This document shows, piece by piece, positions 8,355-16,810 of a stretch of DNA of 64,000 bases. Each line of letters starts with the position of its first letter. The first letter of the stretch is position 1. Origin of the DNA: an uncultured Prevotella sp. (GTDB lineage Bacteria; Bacteroidota; Bacteroidia; Bacteroidales; Bacteroidaceae); NCBI GenBank assembly GCA_905233555.1, contig CAJODF010000001.1, positions 84,232-148,231 on the forward strand, given 5' to 3'. A model generated the notes under the pieces. It was not told where the DNA came from. It did not search any database and saw nothing but the letters and a program-made list of their open reading frames with translations. The position numbers and the translations under genes are program-made.

Positions 8355-9411
8355 ATGCTATTGTCTTGTAGAGGGTCGTCGCATTGTGACGGCCCTCCAT
8401 CACGTCGAGGATTTCCTCTTCCGATGATAGGTTGAAGTCGCCGGGGATGGTATTCTTCAGGGCTGCAGCAGCGAGCGAGTAGTTCAGTTGCTGCTGTCTG
8501 TCGTTGGGGAAGAGACTGACGGCATGGAGCCAACCACCCATGAAGGCATCGCCCACACCAACGGGATCCACCACGTCGGGGATATCGATGATGGGTGCCT
8601 GCAACAATTTCCCTTCTGTCCAGAGCAGGGCTGTGAGGGTGTGATGACTCGACGATACAATATTGCGCATACCCATCATCCAGTGTTTCAGACGGGGATA
8701 CTGGGCGTGCAGTTCGTCGAACCACTCGCCGTATTCCTTCATCTGCATCTCGAAGTTGGAGTCGGTGGCGGTGAAGGGAGGCTGGGGATGCTGCGAGAGC
8801 CAGTCGAATTCGATGGCGTCGCCAAACATCATATCGCAACGGGAGAGCATCTTGCTCAGTGTCTCACGGGGAGTCGCCCCCTCGTATTTCCACAGGTTCT
8901 TGCGGTAGTTGATATCAAAGCAGACGGTCACACCCAGTTCGTCGGCAATGTCCAAGGCCTCGAAGGTGGCTGCCGCAGCCTGTTGGGAAATGGCAGCGGT
9001 AATGCCCGATACGCAGAAGTAGGCACAGTCCTTCAGTATCTCGCGCCAGGGAATCATACCCGGCTTCAGGTCATAGTAGGCTGAACCGCTACGGTCATAG
9101 ATCACCTTGGCAGCCCGCATACCTGCAGGTGGCTCGAAATAATAGGTACCGATGCGTTGACCGCCATAGAGTACATGACTTGTATCCACGCCCAACTGGG
9201 CCAGGTTCATGGCACCGGCATGACCCACGGGGGTGTCCGGCAGACGGGTGATATATGTCACATTCTCGCCCTGCGATGCCAGCGATACTGCCACATTGGC
9301 CTCACTGCCACCATACTTGCTGGTAAACATATCCCCCTGCGTCAGTCGCAGATGGTCTGGCTTTGAGAATCGGAGCAACAACTCTCCGAAAGTTACAATC
9401 TTCTTGCTCAT
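8353..9411 (-). CDS. kdgK: 2-dehydro-3-deoxygluconokinase (PfkB family)
   Basis: Phosphorylates KDG to KDPG in hexuronate breakdown. 352 residues of the ribokinase/PfkB fold: N-terminal 'VTFGELLLRFSKPDHLRLTQ', the 'YGGSEANVAVSLASQG' substrate motif, 'FDINYRKNLWKYEG', and the C-terminal ATP/anion-hole signature 'DPVGVGDAFMGGWLHA', where the Asp of GDAF is the catalytic base (GVGD instead of the commoner GAGD). KDG aldolase and uronate isomerases are not in the window. It follows lpxH on the same strand with a repetitive tract in the spacer, so it is probably the last gene of that operon. Confidence 0.85.
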   Translation of the reverse strand: MSKKIVTFGELLLRFSKPDHLRLTQGDMFTSKYGGSEANVAVSLASQGENVTYITRLPDTPVGHAGAMNLAQLGVDTSHVLYGGQRIGTYYFEPPAGMRAAKVIYDRSGSAYYDLKPGMIPWREILKDCAYFCVSGITAAISQQAAAATFEALDIADELGVTVCFDINYRKNLWKYEGATPRETLSKMLSRCDMMFGDAIEFDWLSQHPQPPFTATDSNFEMQMKEYGEWFDELHAQYPRLKHWMMGMRNIVSSSHHTLTALLWTEGKLLQAPIIDIPDVVDPVGVGDAFMGGWLHAVSLFPNDRQQQLNYSLAAAALKNTIPGDFNLSSEEEILDVMEGRHNATTLYKTIA

Positions 9412-9420
9412 ATAGTTTAG

Positions 9421-9468
9421 TTTTCCCTTCTTCCCTTCTTACTTTTTTACCTTTTTACCTTTTCTACG
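9421..9468. repeat. Repetitive tract between lpxH and kdgK
   Basis: On the minus strand GGTAAAAA, GGTAAAAAA, GTAAGAAGG, GAAGAAGG lead to the kdgK start. The same word family occurs at 25775-25806. Confidence 0.75.
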
Positions 9469-10228
9469 GTTGGCTTTCGCCCTCAATATATTGCGACGTG
9501 AGTAGATGCTCACCATCATAGACCACGTAGGAGAACTGGGTGATCCAGTCACCAAGAATAATCATCCGGGCTTTTTTCGTCAGTTGCAAATCCACCTCGA
9601 TATGACGGTGGCCATAGATGAAATAATCCACATTGGGGTGATATTGGATATATTTCTTCGTGTAGAGCACCAGATGCTCGCGACTCTCGCCCATATAGGG
9701 AGGTTCCTCGTTGTTGGGGCGCTTCAGCCTACTGTGCTTGGCCCAATTCAGTCCGAACCACATACCCCAGCGGGGATGCAGAGCGGAAAAGGCCCATTGG
9801 CAGGTCTTATTGTGGAAGATGCTCTTGATCAGTTTGAAGTTCTTGTTGGGATCGCCGAGTCCGTCGCCGTGAGCCAGGAAGAAGATCTTTCCGTAGATCT
9901 CCGTTGTTTCGGGCTGCTTATGCAGGATGACGCCACATTCCTTTTCCAAGTATTCGTAGGCCCAGATATCGTGATTGCCTGTGAAGTAATGCACCTCCAC
10001 ACCCATGTCCGTCAGTTCGGAGATCTTTCCCAAGAAACGGGTGAAGCCCTTAGGCACCACGTATTTGTATTCGTACCAGAAGTCGAACATATCGCCGAGC
10101 AGATACACGGCTGCCGCTTTTTCCTTGATGGAGTCAAGGAAACGTACCAACCGTCGCTCCTGCATCCTCTGGTGCGGAACCGCCAGCGACCCAAGATGGG
10201 CATCAGATAAGAAATATATCGGTTTCAT
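9464..10228 (-). CDS. lpxH: UDP-2,3-diacylglucosamine diphosphatase
   Basis: Metallophosphoesterase that hydrolyses UDP-2,3-diacylglucosamine to lipid X in lipid A synthesis. 254 residues with the metal ligands in order: 'FLSDAHLG' (D-x-H), 'YLLGDMFDFWYE' (GD-x-FD), 'FTGNHDIW' (GNHD), 'FLAHGDGLGD' and 'YGHRHIEVD'. The 'FDFWYE' form supports LpxH rather than a general phosphoesterase. It starts 2 bases after the upstream DUF59 gene. Confidence 0.88.
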   Translation of the reverse strand: MKPIYFLSDAHLGSLAVPHQRMQERRLVRFLDSIKEKAAAVYLLGDMFDFWYEYKYVVPKGFTRFLGKISELTDMGVEVHYFTGNHDIWAYEYLEKECGVILHKQPETTEIYGKIFFLAHGDGLGDPNKNFKLIKSIFHNKTCQWAFSALHPRWGMWFGLNWAKHSRLKRPNNEEPPYMGESREHLVLYTKKYIQYHPNVDYFIYGHRHIEVDLQLTKKARMIILGDWITQFSYVVYDGEHLLTSQYIEGESQP

Positions 10229-10230
10229 CT

Positions 10231-10551
10231 TTAATCAAATCCAAGTTCGACGCGGGCTTCTTCACTCATCATACTTTGATCCCAGGCAGGCTCGAACACC
10301 AAGTTGACATTGGCTCCCTTGATGCCCTCGACACTCTCCACCTTTGTACGCACATCTTCTAAGATATAGTCCGCCGCAGGACAGTTCGGTGCAGTAAAAG
10401 TCATCTCTAATTCCACCGTGCTGTCTTCTTGCACATCAATCTTATAGATCATTCCCAAGTCATAGATATTGACGGGAATCTCCGGATCATAGACCGTCTT
10501 CAACACATCCACAATCCGTTCCTCAAGCAATGTCTTTTCCTCTTGCGTCAT
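10231..10551 (-). CDS. MIP18/DUF59 family Fe-S assembly factor
   Basis: 106-residue protein of the family that includes SufT and PaaD, linked to Fe-S cluster assembly or transfer. Diagnostic parts: 'VYDPEIPVNIYDLGMIYKI' near residue 20, 'MTFTAPNCPAAD' with the conserved Cys in the middle, and the C-terminal 'VNLVFEPAWDQSMMSEEAR'. It is the first gene of a unit with lpxH and kdgK, with a good promoter 24 bases upstream. Confidence 0.88.
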   Translation of the reverse strand: MTQEEKTLLEERIVDVLKTVYDPEIPVNIYDLGMIYKIDVQEDSTVELEMTFTAPNCPAADYILEDVRTKVESVEGIKGANVNLVFEPAWDQSMMSEEARVELGFD

Positions 10552-10574
10552 TCCTTCATTTTCTTTTCAGTCGG

Positions 10575-10606
10575 CAAAGGTAGTGCAAATTGAGCGAAAT
10601 ACCAAA
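10575..10606 (-). promoter_or_regulatory. Promoter of the DUF59-lpxH-kdgK unit
   Basis: Minus strand: TTTG at 10603-10606, 20-bp spacer, TACCTTTG at 10575-10582. Confidence 0.75.
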
Positions 10607-10655
10607 GAAAAAGCAGAAAAGTATAAAGTTATTCTGATAATTTCTTTTGTTTTTT

Positions 10656-10687
10656 CTTGTCTGTTTCATTTTTATTCATTATCTTTG
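10656..10687 (+). promoter_or_regulatory. Promoter of the 477-residue lipoprotein gene
   Basis: TATCTTTG at 10680-10687 with CTTG at 10656-10659, 20-bp spacer. The leader would be about 60 bases. Confidence 0.6.
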
Positions 10688-10750
10688 CAACCAAAAGAAT
10701 AAGAATAGCAGCAAAGATAACTTTATTACTAATCATTTAATTCAATCAAC

Positions 10751-12184
10751 ATGAGAAAGATTTTTAATTGGGTGATCGCCGCGACCCTTATCTGTGGCGC
10801 AAGTGTGCTGACATCGTGCAGCGACAAGAACGACAACCCTGTGGAACCCGAAAAGCCCGTGGTGAATGCAGACCGACAGGCCTTTGAGAAAGAATTCTCG
10901 AGCGCCTTGCAAAAGAGTGCTGAGCAGATACGCTTTGACGCCATCAAACAGGCTCTGGTAACTATCGGCACCTTCTTCGAAACTATCGATGAGGATGCGC
11001 TGGGTGAACAGGTGAAGAACATGATCCCTGATATCCTGGCGAGCACAAGTCCGATAGTAACTGAGACTCTGAGTGAGGAAGAATACAAGGCAGTATGCAC
11101 TACCTTGAATGAGCGCTTTGATATGAGCGAGGAGGACGTGAAGAAGATGGGCGGCTTCCTGCTGGTGGATGCCTACAACACCATCGGTACGAAGAAGGTA
11201 ACCTTTAAGGACGGCAAGGCTACACAGAGTGAGAATGACGGCTTCTGCATCGAGAACATTGACAAAGACGGCAAAAGTTCAAGTATTACGCTGAAGTTCA
11301 AGGACGAGCGCGACGGTGTGCGTTTCTTCGTTACCCGTGTGGCTAGTGTTATGCCCGTATGTATCCAGTTCCCTCAGCAGATTGACATCACCGTCTCAAC
11401 TGCTAACGGTTTTGAATTGAATGGTAGCGTAAGCCTGAGCACCGATGCTCCCTCGCGCTACATCTCGTTCAAGTACAGCCAATGGACAGGCATCTGCGGT
11501 CTGACTGCAGACTATGAGGGTCGTAACGAGACGTTACAAGCACTCATCAACCACGGTAAGGATCGTTCATTTGACATTGCTGTTGGTTTCGGCATCGATG
11601 GTGTTGAGAAGGCAACTCTTGCCGTACTGGGCATGAACAAGCCTTACTCGGATGAGTACATTGATAGCGATGAACTGAAGAGCCTGCGCGACTGCGGTCC
11701 ATTCTTCTCTGCCGCTTACGACGTGCTGAAGGCTATCAATGGCAGTACTGTGGATGATATTGAATTCACCCTTGGCGGAAGACTTGTCTTCAACGTCCAA
11801 GTTGATGATGTGGCTGCTTGTCTGCTCGCCCTCGGCAATATCCGTAAGATGCACGGCACACAACCGGGCTTCGAGGCTGTAGATAAGTACACACAGCTAC
11901 TGAACGATCATTTCCACTATACCGTTGGTATCAAGGGCACCAACATCAAGGCTCAGGGTAGTCTGGTTACCGTCATGAAGGGCTTTAATGAGAAGGAGTT
12001 CCAGCCAGCTTTGGCTCTGCAGTTCGCCGGTGAGACGAAACCAATGGTACTGTTGGATCGCATGAGCGAGCAGGATATGGCTAACTACAAAATGATGATA
12101 GGTGCCGTGGAGGAGATGGGCGAGTACGTTTCGGAAATGCTCAAGAAGTTGAAGGAGAAGTTTAGTGGGATTAAACTCATGTAA
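10751..12184 (+). CDS. Large lipoprotein of unknown function
   Basis: 477 residues with a lipoprotein signal (lipobox VLTSC, Cys23) followed by a charged linker 'SDKNDNPVEPEKP', a form common in Prevotella surface lipoproteins. The body has two similar-looking halves, each with beta-rich 'ITVSTANGFELNGSVSLS'-type or 'GRLVFNVQVDD'-type stretches and long helices, perhaps a beta-sandwich or barrel that binds a ligand. I know of no function. It stands alone, with its own promoter, and is followed by a hairpin-rich repeat array shared with radC. Confidence 0.75.
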   Translation: MRKIFNWVIAATLICGASVLTSCSDKNDNPVEPEKPVVNADRQAFEKEFSSALQKSAEQIRFDAIKQALVTIGTFFETIDEDALGEQVKNMIPDILASTSPIVTETLSEEEYKAVCTTLNERFDMSEEDVKKMGGFLLVDAYNTIGTKKVTFKDGKATQSENDGFCIENIDKDGKSSSITLKFKDERDGVRFFVTRVASVMPVCIQFPQQIDITVSTANGFELNGSVSLSTDAPSRYISFKYSQWTGICGLTADYEGRNETLQALINHGKDRSFDIAVGFGIDGVEKATLAVLGMNKPYSDEYIDSDELKSLRDCGPFFSAAYDVLKAINGSTVDDIEFTLGGRLVFNVQVDDVAACLLALGNIRKMHGTQPGFEAVDKYTQLLNDHFHYTVGIKGTNIKAQGSLVTVMKGFNEKEFQPALALQFAGETKPMVLLDRMSEQDMANYKMMIGAVEEMGEYVSEMLKKLKEKFSGIKLM

Positions 12185-12227
12185 TCTATAGATTGGTACG
12201 GGGGGCGAACCCCACAGGTCATTACGA

Positions 12228-12310
12228 ACGAGCCGTAATCTCACCTTTAACGAGATTACGGCTCGTTGCTTACGACATTACGGCTCACCCCTCACGAGAT
12301 TACGGCTCGT
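12228..12310. repeat. 22-bp tandem array with inverted first unit (possible terminator)
   Basis: ACGAGATTACGGCTCGT starts at 12250 and 12294, with a variant (ACGACATTACGGCTCA) at 12272: exact 22-bp spacing. Before them, ACGAGCCGTAATCTC at 12228-12242 is the inverse complement and pairs with the first copy as a 15-bp stem. A run of T follows the last copy. It lies between the converging lipoprotein and radC genes, so it may also end transcription from both sides. Confidence 0.85.
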
Positions 12311-12338
12311 GTTTTTTTACAAAATGTGATATTATCTT

Positions 12339-13025
12339 TCAGCACTTGCCTAACTCGTGGTAGGAGTAGTACTGACCGTCTGTGATGATGACATGATCCA
12401 TGAAGTGGATGCGCATCAGTTCGCAGGCTCGTTTGATGTCCTTGGTCAGTTCGTTGTCGGCATGGCTGGGGGTGAGGTTGCCTGAAGGGTGGTTGTGGCA
12501 GACGGCGAGGATAGTGGCATTGGCCAGCACGGCCTCGCGGATGATGATGCGGATATCGACGGCGGTTTCCGTGATGCCACCGTGTGAGATACGTACCTTT
12601 TTGATGAGGCGATGATTTTGGTTGAGTAGCAATATCCAGAACTCCTCTACGTCAAGGTCCTGCATCTGAGGGTGCATCTCGTTGTAGATCTTGGTGGCGC
12701 TATTCAGTTTTGGCCGTTCCTCGGGACTTTCCTGCTGGCGACGCTTTCCGAGTTCGCAGGCAGCGAGGATGGTGATGGCCTTTGCCTCACCGATGCCGTT
12801 ATAGGTGCAGAGGTCGCGGATGGTCTTCTTACCGAGGGTGTTGAGGTTGTTGTGACAGTCGTTGAGCACGGTTTTCATCAGATCGACGGCACTCTCTTTC
12901 GTAGAGCCGGAGCCGATGAGAATGGCCAATAACTCAGCATTACTCAGCGCTTCTGTTCCGAGTTCTGCCATCTTTTCACGCGGGCGGTCTTCTTTTGCCC
13001 ATTTGTTGATTGTAAGTTTTTCCAT
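12339..13025 (-). CDS. radC: RadC family protein (JAB/MPN metalloprotease-fold domain)
   Basis: 228 residues: an N-terminal helix-hairpin-helix region ('LCTYNGIGEAKAITILAACELGKR', near 65-90) and a C-terminal JAB domain with the metal-binding motif 'CHNHPSGNLTPSHAD' (H-x-H followed by D). Known as DNA repair protein RadC, though the biochemical role is unsettled. It is the last gene of an efp-glycosyltransferase-radC run, 24 bases after the glycosyltransferase stop. Confidence 0.92.
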   Translation of the reverse strand: MEKLTINKWAKEDRPREKMAELGTEALSNAELLAILIGSGSTKESAVDLMKTVLNDCHNNLNTLGKKTIRDLCTYNGIGEAKAITILAACELGKRRQQESPEERPKLNSATKIYNEMHPQMQDLDVEEFWILLLNQNHRLIKKVRISHGGITETAVDIRIIIREAVLANATILAVCHNHPSGNLTPSHADNELTKDIKRACELMRIHFMDHVIITDGQYYSYHELGKC

Positions 13026-13049
13026 AGTGATTTAAAGATTGATGAATAA

Positions 13050-14033
13050 CTATTTGTAGAATGTTCGTTCGAATGCTGTGAATTCGTCTTGTTTGAGAAC
13101 ACATCGTTTCAGCCAGGCTTCGATAAAGCCGAGACCGTAGCCCGTCAGTTGGACGAAGGCGGCAGGGATGCTGAGCAGACCCACCCAGAGACTACGGTTG
13201 CGGATAGAGGAATCGATGAAGATGATGCCGCTATAGAGTAAGAGTGGTAGCAGGGCCAGGATGCAGAAAACGGAAAGCATCAGACAACCGAGAACACCAA
13301 GAGTGAATACCGTCGGCAACAGATGCACGAGTTTCAAGGTGCCGGGGTGACGCTTGGTCAGGTTGATACGGGCGATACCACTGTTATACACTTGACGGAA
13401 GAACTTACGGAAGTCTGTGCGTCGTTTGTGCCATACCCATGCCTCTGGGAAGAGTCGGGGCTTGTAGCCTGCTTCCACGATGCGGTAGGAGAAATCGATG
13501 TCCTCACCGAAGCGCATCTTGGAAAAACCGCCCAGTTGGAGATAAACGTCGCGACGGATGCCCATATTGAAAGAACGGGGGTAGAACTTGTCTAATTTAG
13601 CTTTTCCTCCCCGGATGCCGCCTGTGGTAAAGAAGGAAGTCATGGAGTAGGAGATGGCCTTTTGTACTGGGGTGAAGGAGGGATGGGCTGCATCGGGACC
13701 GCCGAAACATTGAACTTCCTCCAAATTGCGGTCGATTGCGGCGAGATAACCCTCGGGGAGGACGACGTCGGAATCGAGGATGATGATCCAGTCGCCGTTG
13801 GCACGTTCGGCACCGTAATTCCGGCTTTGGCCTGGGCCGCTGTTCTCCTTGACGTAATAATGCAAAGCAAGGATGTCTGCGTATTTGTCGCAAACATCCT
13901 TGCAGGGGTTTACCGAACCATCTTCCACAATGATGACCTCGAAGTCCTGTTGTGTCTGATTAGATAGGCTTTCGAGTAATTCATCGACCTCGTCGGGACG
14001 ATTGAAGACGGGAACGATAATGGAAAATTTCAT
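13050..14033 (-). CDS. Family 2 glycosyltransferase with C-terminal membrane segments
   Basis: 327 residues. The N-terminal GT-A fold shows 'FSIIVPVFNRPDEVDELLESL', 'FEVIIVEDGS', the nucleotide-sugar region 'NSGPGQSRNYGAERANGDW' and the metal-binding 'LDSDVVLPEGY' near residues 85-95, with an acceptor-side 'FGEDIDFSYRI' motif (ED). Residues 230-300 contain two or three hydrophobic membrane segments. It probably adds a sugar to a lipid-linked or surface glycan at the inner membrane. Its ATG overlaps the efp stop at base 14033. The donor and acceptor cannot be read from the sequence. Confidence 0.88.
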   Translation of the reverse strand: MKFSIIVPVFNRPDEVDELLESLSNQTQQDFEVIIVEDGSVNPCKDVCDKYADILALHYYVKENSGPGQSRNYGAERANGDWIIILDSDVVLPEGYLAAIDRNLEEVQCFGGPDAAHPSFTPVQKAISYSMTSFFTTGGIRGGKAKLDKFYPRSFNMGIRRDVYLQLGGFSKMRFGEDIDFSYRIVEAGYKPRLFPEAWVWHKRRTDFRKFFRQVYNSGIARINLTKRHPGTLKLVHLLPTVFTLGVLGCLMLSVFCILALLPLLLYSGIIFIDSSIRNRSLWVGLLSIPAAFVQLTGYGLGFIEAWLKRCVLKQDEFTAFERTFYK

Positions 14034-14599
14034 TATTCCTTTACGCGCTGCAGATAACTGCCGTCACGGGTATCCACCTGAATGAGGTCGCCCTCATTGA
14101 TGAACAGGGGAACGCGTACCTCAACACCAGTCTCCAGAGTGGCGGGCTTCAGGGTGTTGGTGGCGGTGTCGCCCTTCACACCAGGCTCAGAATGAGTCAC
14201 GCGGAGCACCGTCTTAACGGGCATTTCAGCATAAAGGATAGTACCGTCGGTAGTGTCAGAGACAACCTCCACGATATCACTTTCCTTCATGTACTCATGA
14301 CCGATCACGAGTTCATTGTCGATGGGAATCTGCTCGAAGGTCTCCTGGTTCATGAAGATACGTCCACTCTGATCCTCGTAGAGATACTGGTAGGGGCGAC
14401 GCTCGATGACCACGTCCTCGAGTTTCTCACCGATGTTGTAGCGGCGTTCCAAAACGCGACCATCGGAAACGTTCTTCACCTTGATGATCATGATTGTGTT
14501 ACCCTTGCCTGGCTTTCTGTGCTGGAAATCGATGCACACCCAAATGCCACCGTCCATGCGGATGGCAGTGCCTTTTTTAATGTCTTGTGAATTAATCAT
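14033..14599 (-). CDS. efp: Elongation factor P
   Basis: Binds ribosomes stalled on polyproline stretches. 188 residues with the three-domain layout. The tip loop is 'RKPGKGN', so the lysine that is modified in many bacteria is at position 32; no modification enzyme is in the window. The C-terminus carries 'VRVPLFINEGDLIQVDTRDGSYLQR', the OB-domain signature. First gene of the efp-GT2-radC unit, divergent from rpmH. Confidence 0.96.
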   Translation of the reverse strand: MINSQDIKKGTAIRMDGGIWVCIDFQHRKPGKGNTIMIIKVKNVSDGRVLERRYNIGEKLEDVVIERRPYQYLYEDQSGRIFMNQETFEQIPIDNELVIGHEYMKESDIVEVVSDTTDGTILYAEMPVKTVLRVTHSEPGVKGDTATNTLKPATLETGVEVRVPLFINEGDLIQVDTRDGSYLQRVKE

Positions 14600-14638
14600 A
14601 TAACTTCTAAAATATTGATTTTATATCGTTTTCGGCTG

Positions 14639-14670
14639 CAAAATTACTGTAAATTGAGCGAAAAACCAAA
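14639..14670 (-). promoter_or_regulatory. efp promoter
   Basis: Minus strand: TTTG at 14667-14670, 20-bp spacer, TAATTTTG at 14639-14646. The leader is about 35 bases. Confidence 0.75.
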
Positions 14671-14686
14671 AAAACTCACATATTTC

Positions 14687-14717
14687 TTGCGTAATTCAAA
14701 AGAAATGAGTACTTTTG
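14687..14717 (+). promoter_or_regulatory. rpmH promoter
   Basis: TACTTTTG at 14710-14717 with TTG at 14687-14689 and a 20-base spacer. The leader to the rpmH ATG is about 40 bases. Confidence 0.65.
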
Positions 14718-14763
14718 CACCCCAAATCGGTGAAAATAGTAACAAATAAATAAGTAAAAAGCA

Positions 14764-14919
14764 ATGAAAAGAACATTTCAGCCCCACAATCGCCGTCGCG
14801 TGAACAAGCACGGCTTCCGTGAGAGAATGGCCACCAAGAATGGCCGCTGCGTTTTGGCTTCACGTCGTGCCAAAGGACGTAAGAAGTTGACGGTTTCTGA
14901 CGAGAATCACGGAAAGTAA
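14764..14919 (+). CDS. rpmH: 50S ribosomal protein L34
   Basis: 51 residues, [20 protein letters not shown] at the start and a basic C-terminal half '[17 protein letters not shown]', the full L34 pattern. The sequence is short enough to be missed by a length-filtered gene finder. It has its own promoter and terminator. In many bacteria rpmH lies beside rnpA near dnaA; here rnpA is not adjacent. Confidence 0.97.
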   Translation: MKRTFQPHNRRRVNKHGFRERMATKNGRCVLASRRAKGRKKLTVSDENHGK

Positions 14920-14947
14920 TTCTTCCGGTTTCGTAGAAAAATAAGTT

Positions 14948-14990
14948 AAAACAGAAAGAAGTAGAGGTAATCTTTGCTTCTTTCTGTTTT
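14948..14990 (+). terminator. rpmH terminator
   Basis: AAACAGAAAGAAG pairs with CTTCTTTCTGTTT across a 15-base loop, followed by a run of T. Confidence 0.85.
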
Positions 14991-15004
14991 TTTGTTATTA
15001 CAAA

Positions 15005-15036
15005 TTTGGTTTTTCATTCGTTTATTCGTACCTTTG
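15005..15036 (+). promoter_or_regulatory. Promoter of the PASTA gene, apparently leaderless
   Basis: TTTG at 15005-15008, 20-bp spacer, TACCTTTG at 15029-15036. The -7 element ends only 5 bases before the ATG at 15042, so transcription should start at or next to the start codon. Confidence 0.75.
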
Positions 15037-15041
15037 CAACC

Positions 15042-15704
15042 ATGAAAACAAAGGAGTTCTTCGGAAAGTTTGTAAGTGGCTATCTGCTGGGTAATCTGCT
15101 GGCGATGGCGCTGGTGATAGTTCTGCTCTGTATCGGTGTGAAATACGGACTGGAATGGTACACCCATCATGGGGAGGGTATCGTGGTGCCAAAGGTGGAG
15201 GGCATGGTCTATGCGAATGCCCGTACACTGGCGGAAGAAAAAGGACTGAATATCATGGTGACAGACTCAGGTTACAACAAGCGTCTGCCTGCCAACTGCA
15301 TTCTGGCCCAGAGTCCCGGTGAGGGTACTACCGTGAAGGAAGGACACACCATCTACGTGACGGTGAACTCGCCTTCGTCGCCTTCGTTCTCCATTCCTGA
15401 TGTGGTGGATAACAGTAGTTACCGTGAGGCGGAGGCCAAACTGATGGCCATCGGCTTTAAACTCCTCCCGCCGAAGTATGTGCCTGGCGAGAAGGACTGG
15501 GTGTATGGCATCCTCAGTCGAGGTCGTCGGGTATCGACGGGTGACATGGTGTCTATCGACTCTCCTCTGACGCTGATAATCGGTAGTGGTATGTACGACA
15601 GTGAAGAAGAGGACTTCGACTATGTGGAACCTGGCTACCAGCAGTTCATGACTGATGAGAGTGCTACTGAGATGGATGAGTTTGAGGAGATCACGGAGCC
15701 GTAA
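15042..15704 (+). CDS. PASTA-domain membrane protein
   Basis: 220 residues. One N-terminal membrane segment (about 13-35) is followed by two or three PASTA domains: 'IVVPKVEGMVYANARTLAEEKGL', then 'FSIPDVVDNSSYREAEAKLMAIGF', and an acidic C-terminal tail. PASTA domains bind peptidoglycan or muropeptides; no kinase domain is attached. The ATG at 15042 is chosen because the promoter -7 element lies at 15029-15036; an upstream in-frame ATG at 15006 would precede the transcript. rluD, ddl and an acyltransferase follow on the same strand. Confidence 0.9.
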   Translation: MKTKEFFGKFVSGYLLGNLLAMALVIVLLCIGVKYGLEWYTHHGEGIVVPKVEGMVYANARTLAEEKGLNIMVTDSGYNKRLPANCILAQSPGEGTTVKEGHTIYVTVNSPSSPSFSIPDVVDNSSYREAEAKLMAIGFKLLPPKYVPGEKDWVYGILSRGRRVSTGDMVSIDSPLTLIIGSGMYDSEEEDFDYVEPGYQQFMTDESATEMDEFEEITEP

Positions 15705-15738
15705 GGGATGAGGAATGAGAAATGAGGATTGAGAAATG
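15703..15738. repeat. Repetitive tract between the PASTA gene and rluD
   Basis: GGGATGA, GGAATGA, GAAATGA, GGATTGA, GAAATGA, GTAATGA: six 7-nt near-repeats. The last one supplies the rluD start codon at 15736. Confidence 0.8.
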
Positions 15739-16803
15739 AGTAATGATGATTACCTGGAGGATGTAGAACTTGAAGATGGGTTTGAAGAGGAATCTACGGA
15801 AGACGGGCAACTCTACGAGCATTTCCGCATAGAGGTGGACAAGGGCCAAGAGCCCGTCCGCATCGATAAGTTCCTGTCTGAGCACCAGCCCCATTCCAGT
15901 CGTAACCGTATCCAGAAAGCCGCTGAGGCGGGTTTTATCCATGTGAACGGGTCGCCTGTAAAGAGTAATTATAAGGTACATTCGGGAGATGTCGTCACTC
16001 TGATGCTCGACCGTCCGCACTATGATACAACGATAGAGCCAGAGGACATTCCTCTGGAAGTGGTCTTTGAGGATGATGACCTGATGGTCATTAACAAGCC
16101 GGCGGGTATGGTGGTCCATCCGGGCTGTGGCAACTTCAGTGGTACGCTGGTGAATGCTATCGCCTGGCATCTGAAAGATCTGGCGTCGTACGACCCGAAT
16201 GATCCGGAAGTGGGACTGGTGCACCGTATTGATAAGGATACCAGTGGTCTGCTGGTGGTGGCAAAGACCCCGGATGCGAAGACCTCGCTGGGGAAGCAGT
16301 TCTTCAACAAGACCACCCACCGCAGTTACAACGCCTTGGTGTGGGGTAACTTTGTGGAGGATGAGGGGCGGATAGAAGGCAATATCGGGCGCGACCCGAA
16401 GGACCGTCTGCGGATGGAGGTCTTTCCGCCAGACTCCGAGATTGGCAAGCCTGCCGTAACCCATTATAAGGTGCTGGAGCGCTATGGCTATGTGACCCTT
16501 GTAGAGTGCATTCTGGAGACAGGCCGTACCCATCAGATCAGGGCCCACATGAAGCACATCGGACATCCGCTGTTCTGTGACGAGCGCTATGGAGGCTGTG
16601 AAATACGGCGCGGAGAGCGTACGGCCAGTTACAAGGCCTTTATCCAGAACTGCTTCAAACTCTGTCCCCGTCAAGTGCTTCATGCCAAGACGCTAGGTTT
16701 CGTCCATCCTTCGACAGGCCAACAGATGGACTTCACGTCCGAGTGGCCGGAGGATATGGCTGCGCTCATCGACAAATGGCGAAAATATATAAGAACGAAA
16801 TAA
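15736..16803 (+). CDS. rluD: RluA/RluD-family 23S rRNA pseudouridine synthase
   Basis: 355 residues: an acidic N-terminal extension, an S4 RNA-binding domain (about 40-95, 'IRIDKFLSEHQPHSSRNRIQKAAEAGFIHVNG'), and the catalytic domain with 'MVINKPAGMVVHPG' and 'VHRIDKDTSGLLVVAKT', whose Asp is catalytic, plus 'ETGRTHQIRAHMKHIGHPL'. The S4 domain supports RluD over RluA. It is read from the end of the PASTA gene's tract and is followed by ddl after 7 bases. Confidence 0.92.
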   Translation: MSNDDYLEDVELEDGFEEESTEDGQLYEHFRIEVDKGQEPVRIDKFLSEHQPHSSRNRIQKAAEAGFIHVNGSPVKSNYKVHSGDVVTLMLDRPHYDTTIEPEDIPLEVVFEDDDLMVINKPAGMVVHPGCGNFSGTLVNAIAWHLKDLASYDPNDPEVGLVHRIDKDTSGLLVVAKTPDAKTSLGKQFFNKTTHRSYNALVWGNFVEDEGRIEGNIGRDPKDRLRMEVFPPDSEIGKPAVTHYKVLERYGYVTLVECILETGRTHQIRAHMKHIGHPLFCDERYGGCEIRRGERTASYKAFIQNCFKLCPRQVLHAKTLGFVHPSTGQQMDFTSEWPEDMAALIDKWRKYIRTK

Positions 16804-16810
16804 TATAAGA

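Noticed and set aside
8353-9411. Fructokinase or ribokinase instead of KDG kinase
   Set aside because: The N-terminal 'FGELLLRFSKPDHLRLTQ' pattern and length fit KDG kinase better, though the substrate is not proven.
15691-16683. Minus-strand open frame of 330 codons
   Set aside because: Antisense to rluD, whose catalytic motifs are complete; the reverse product resembles no family.
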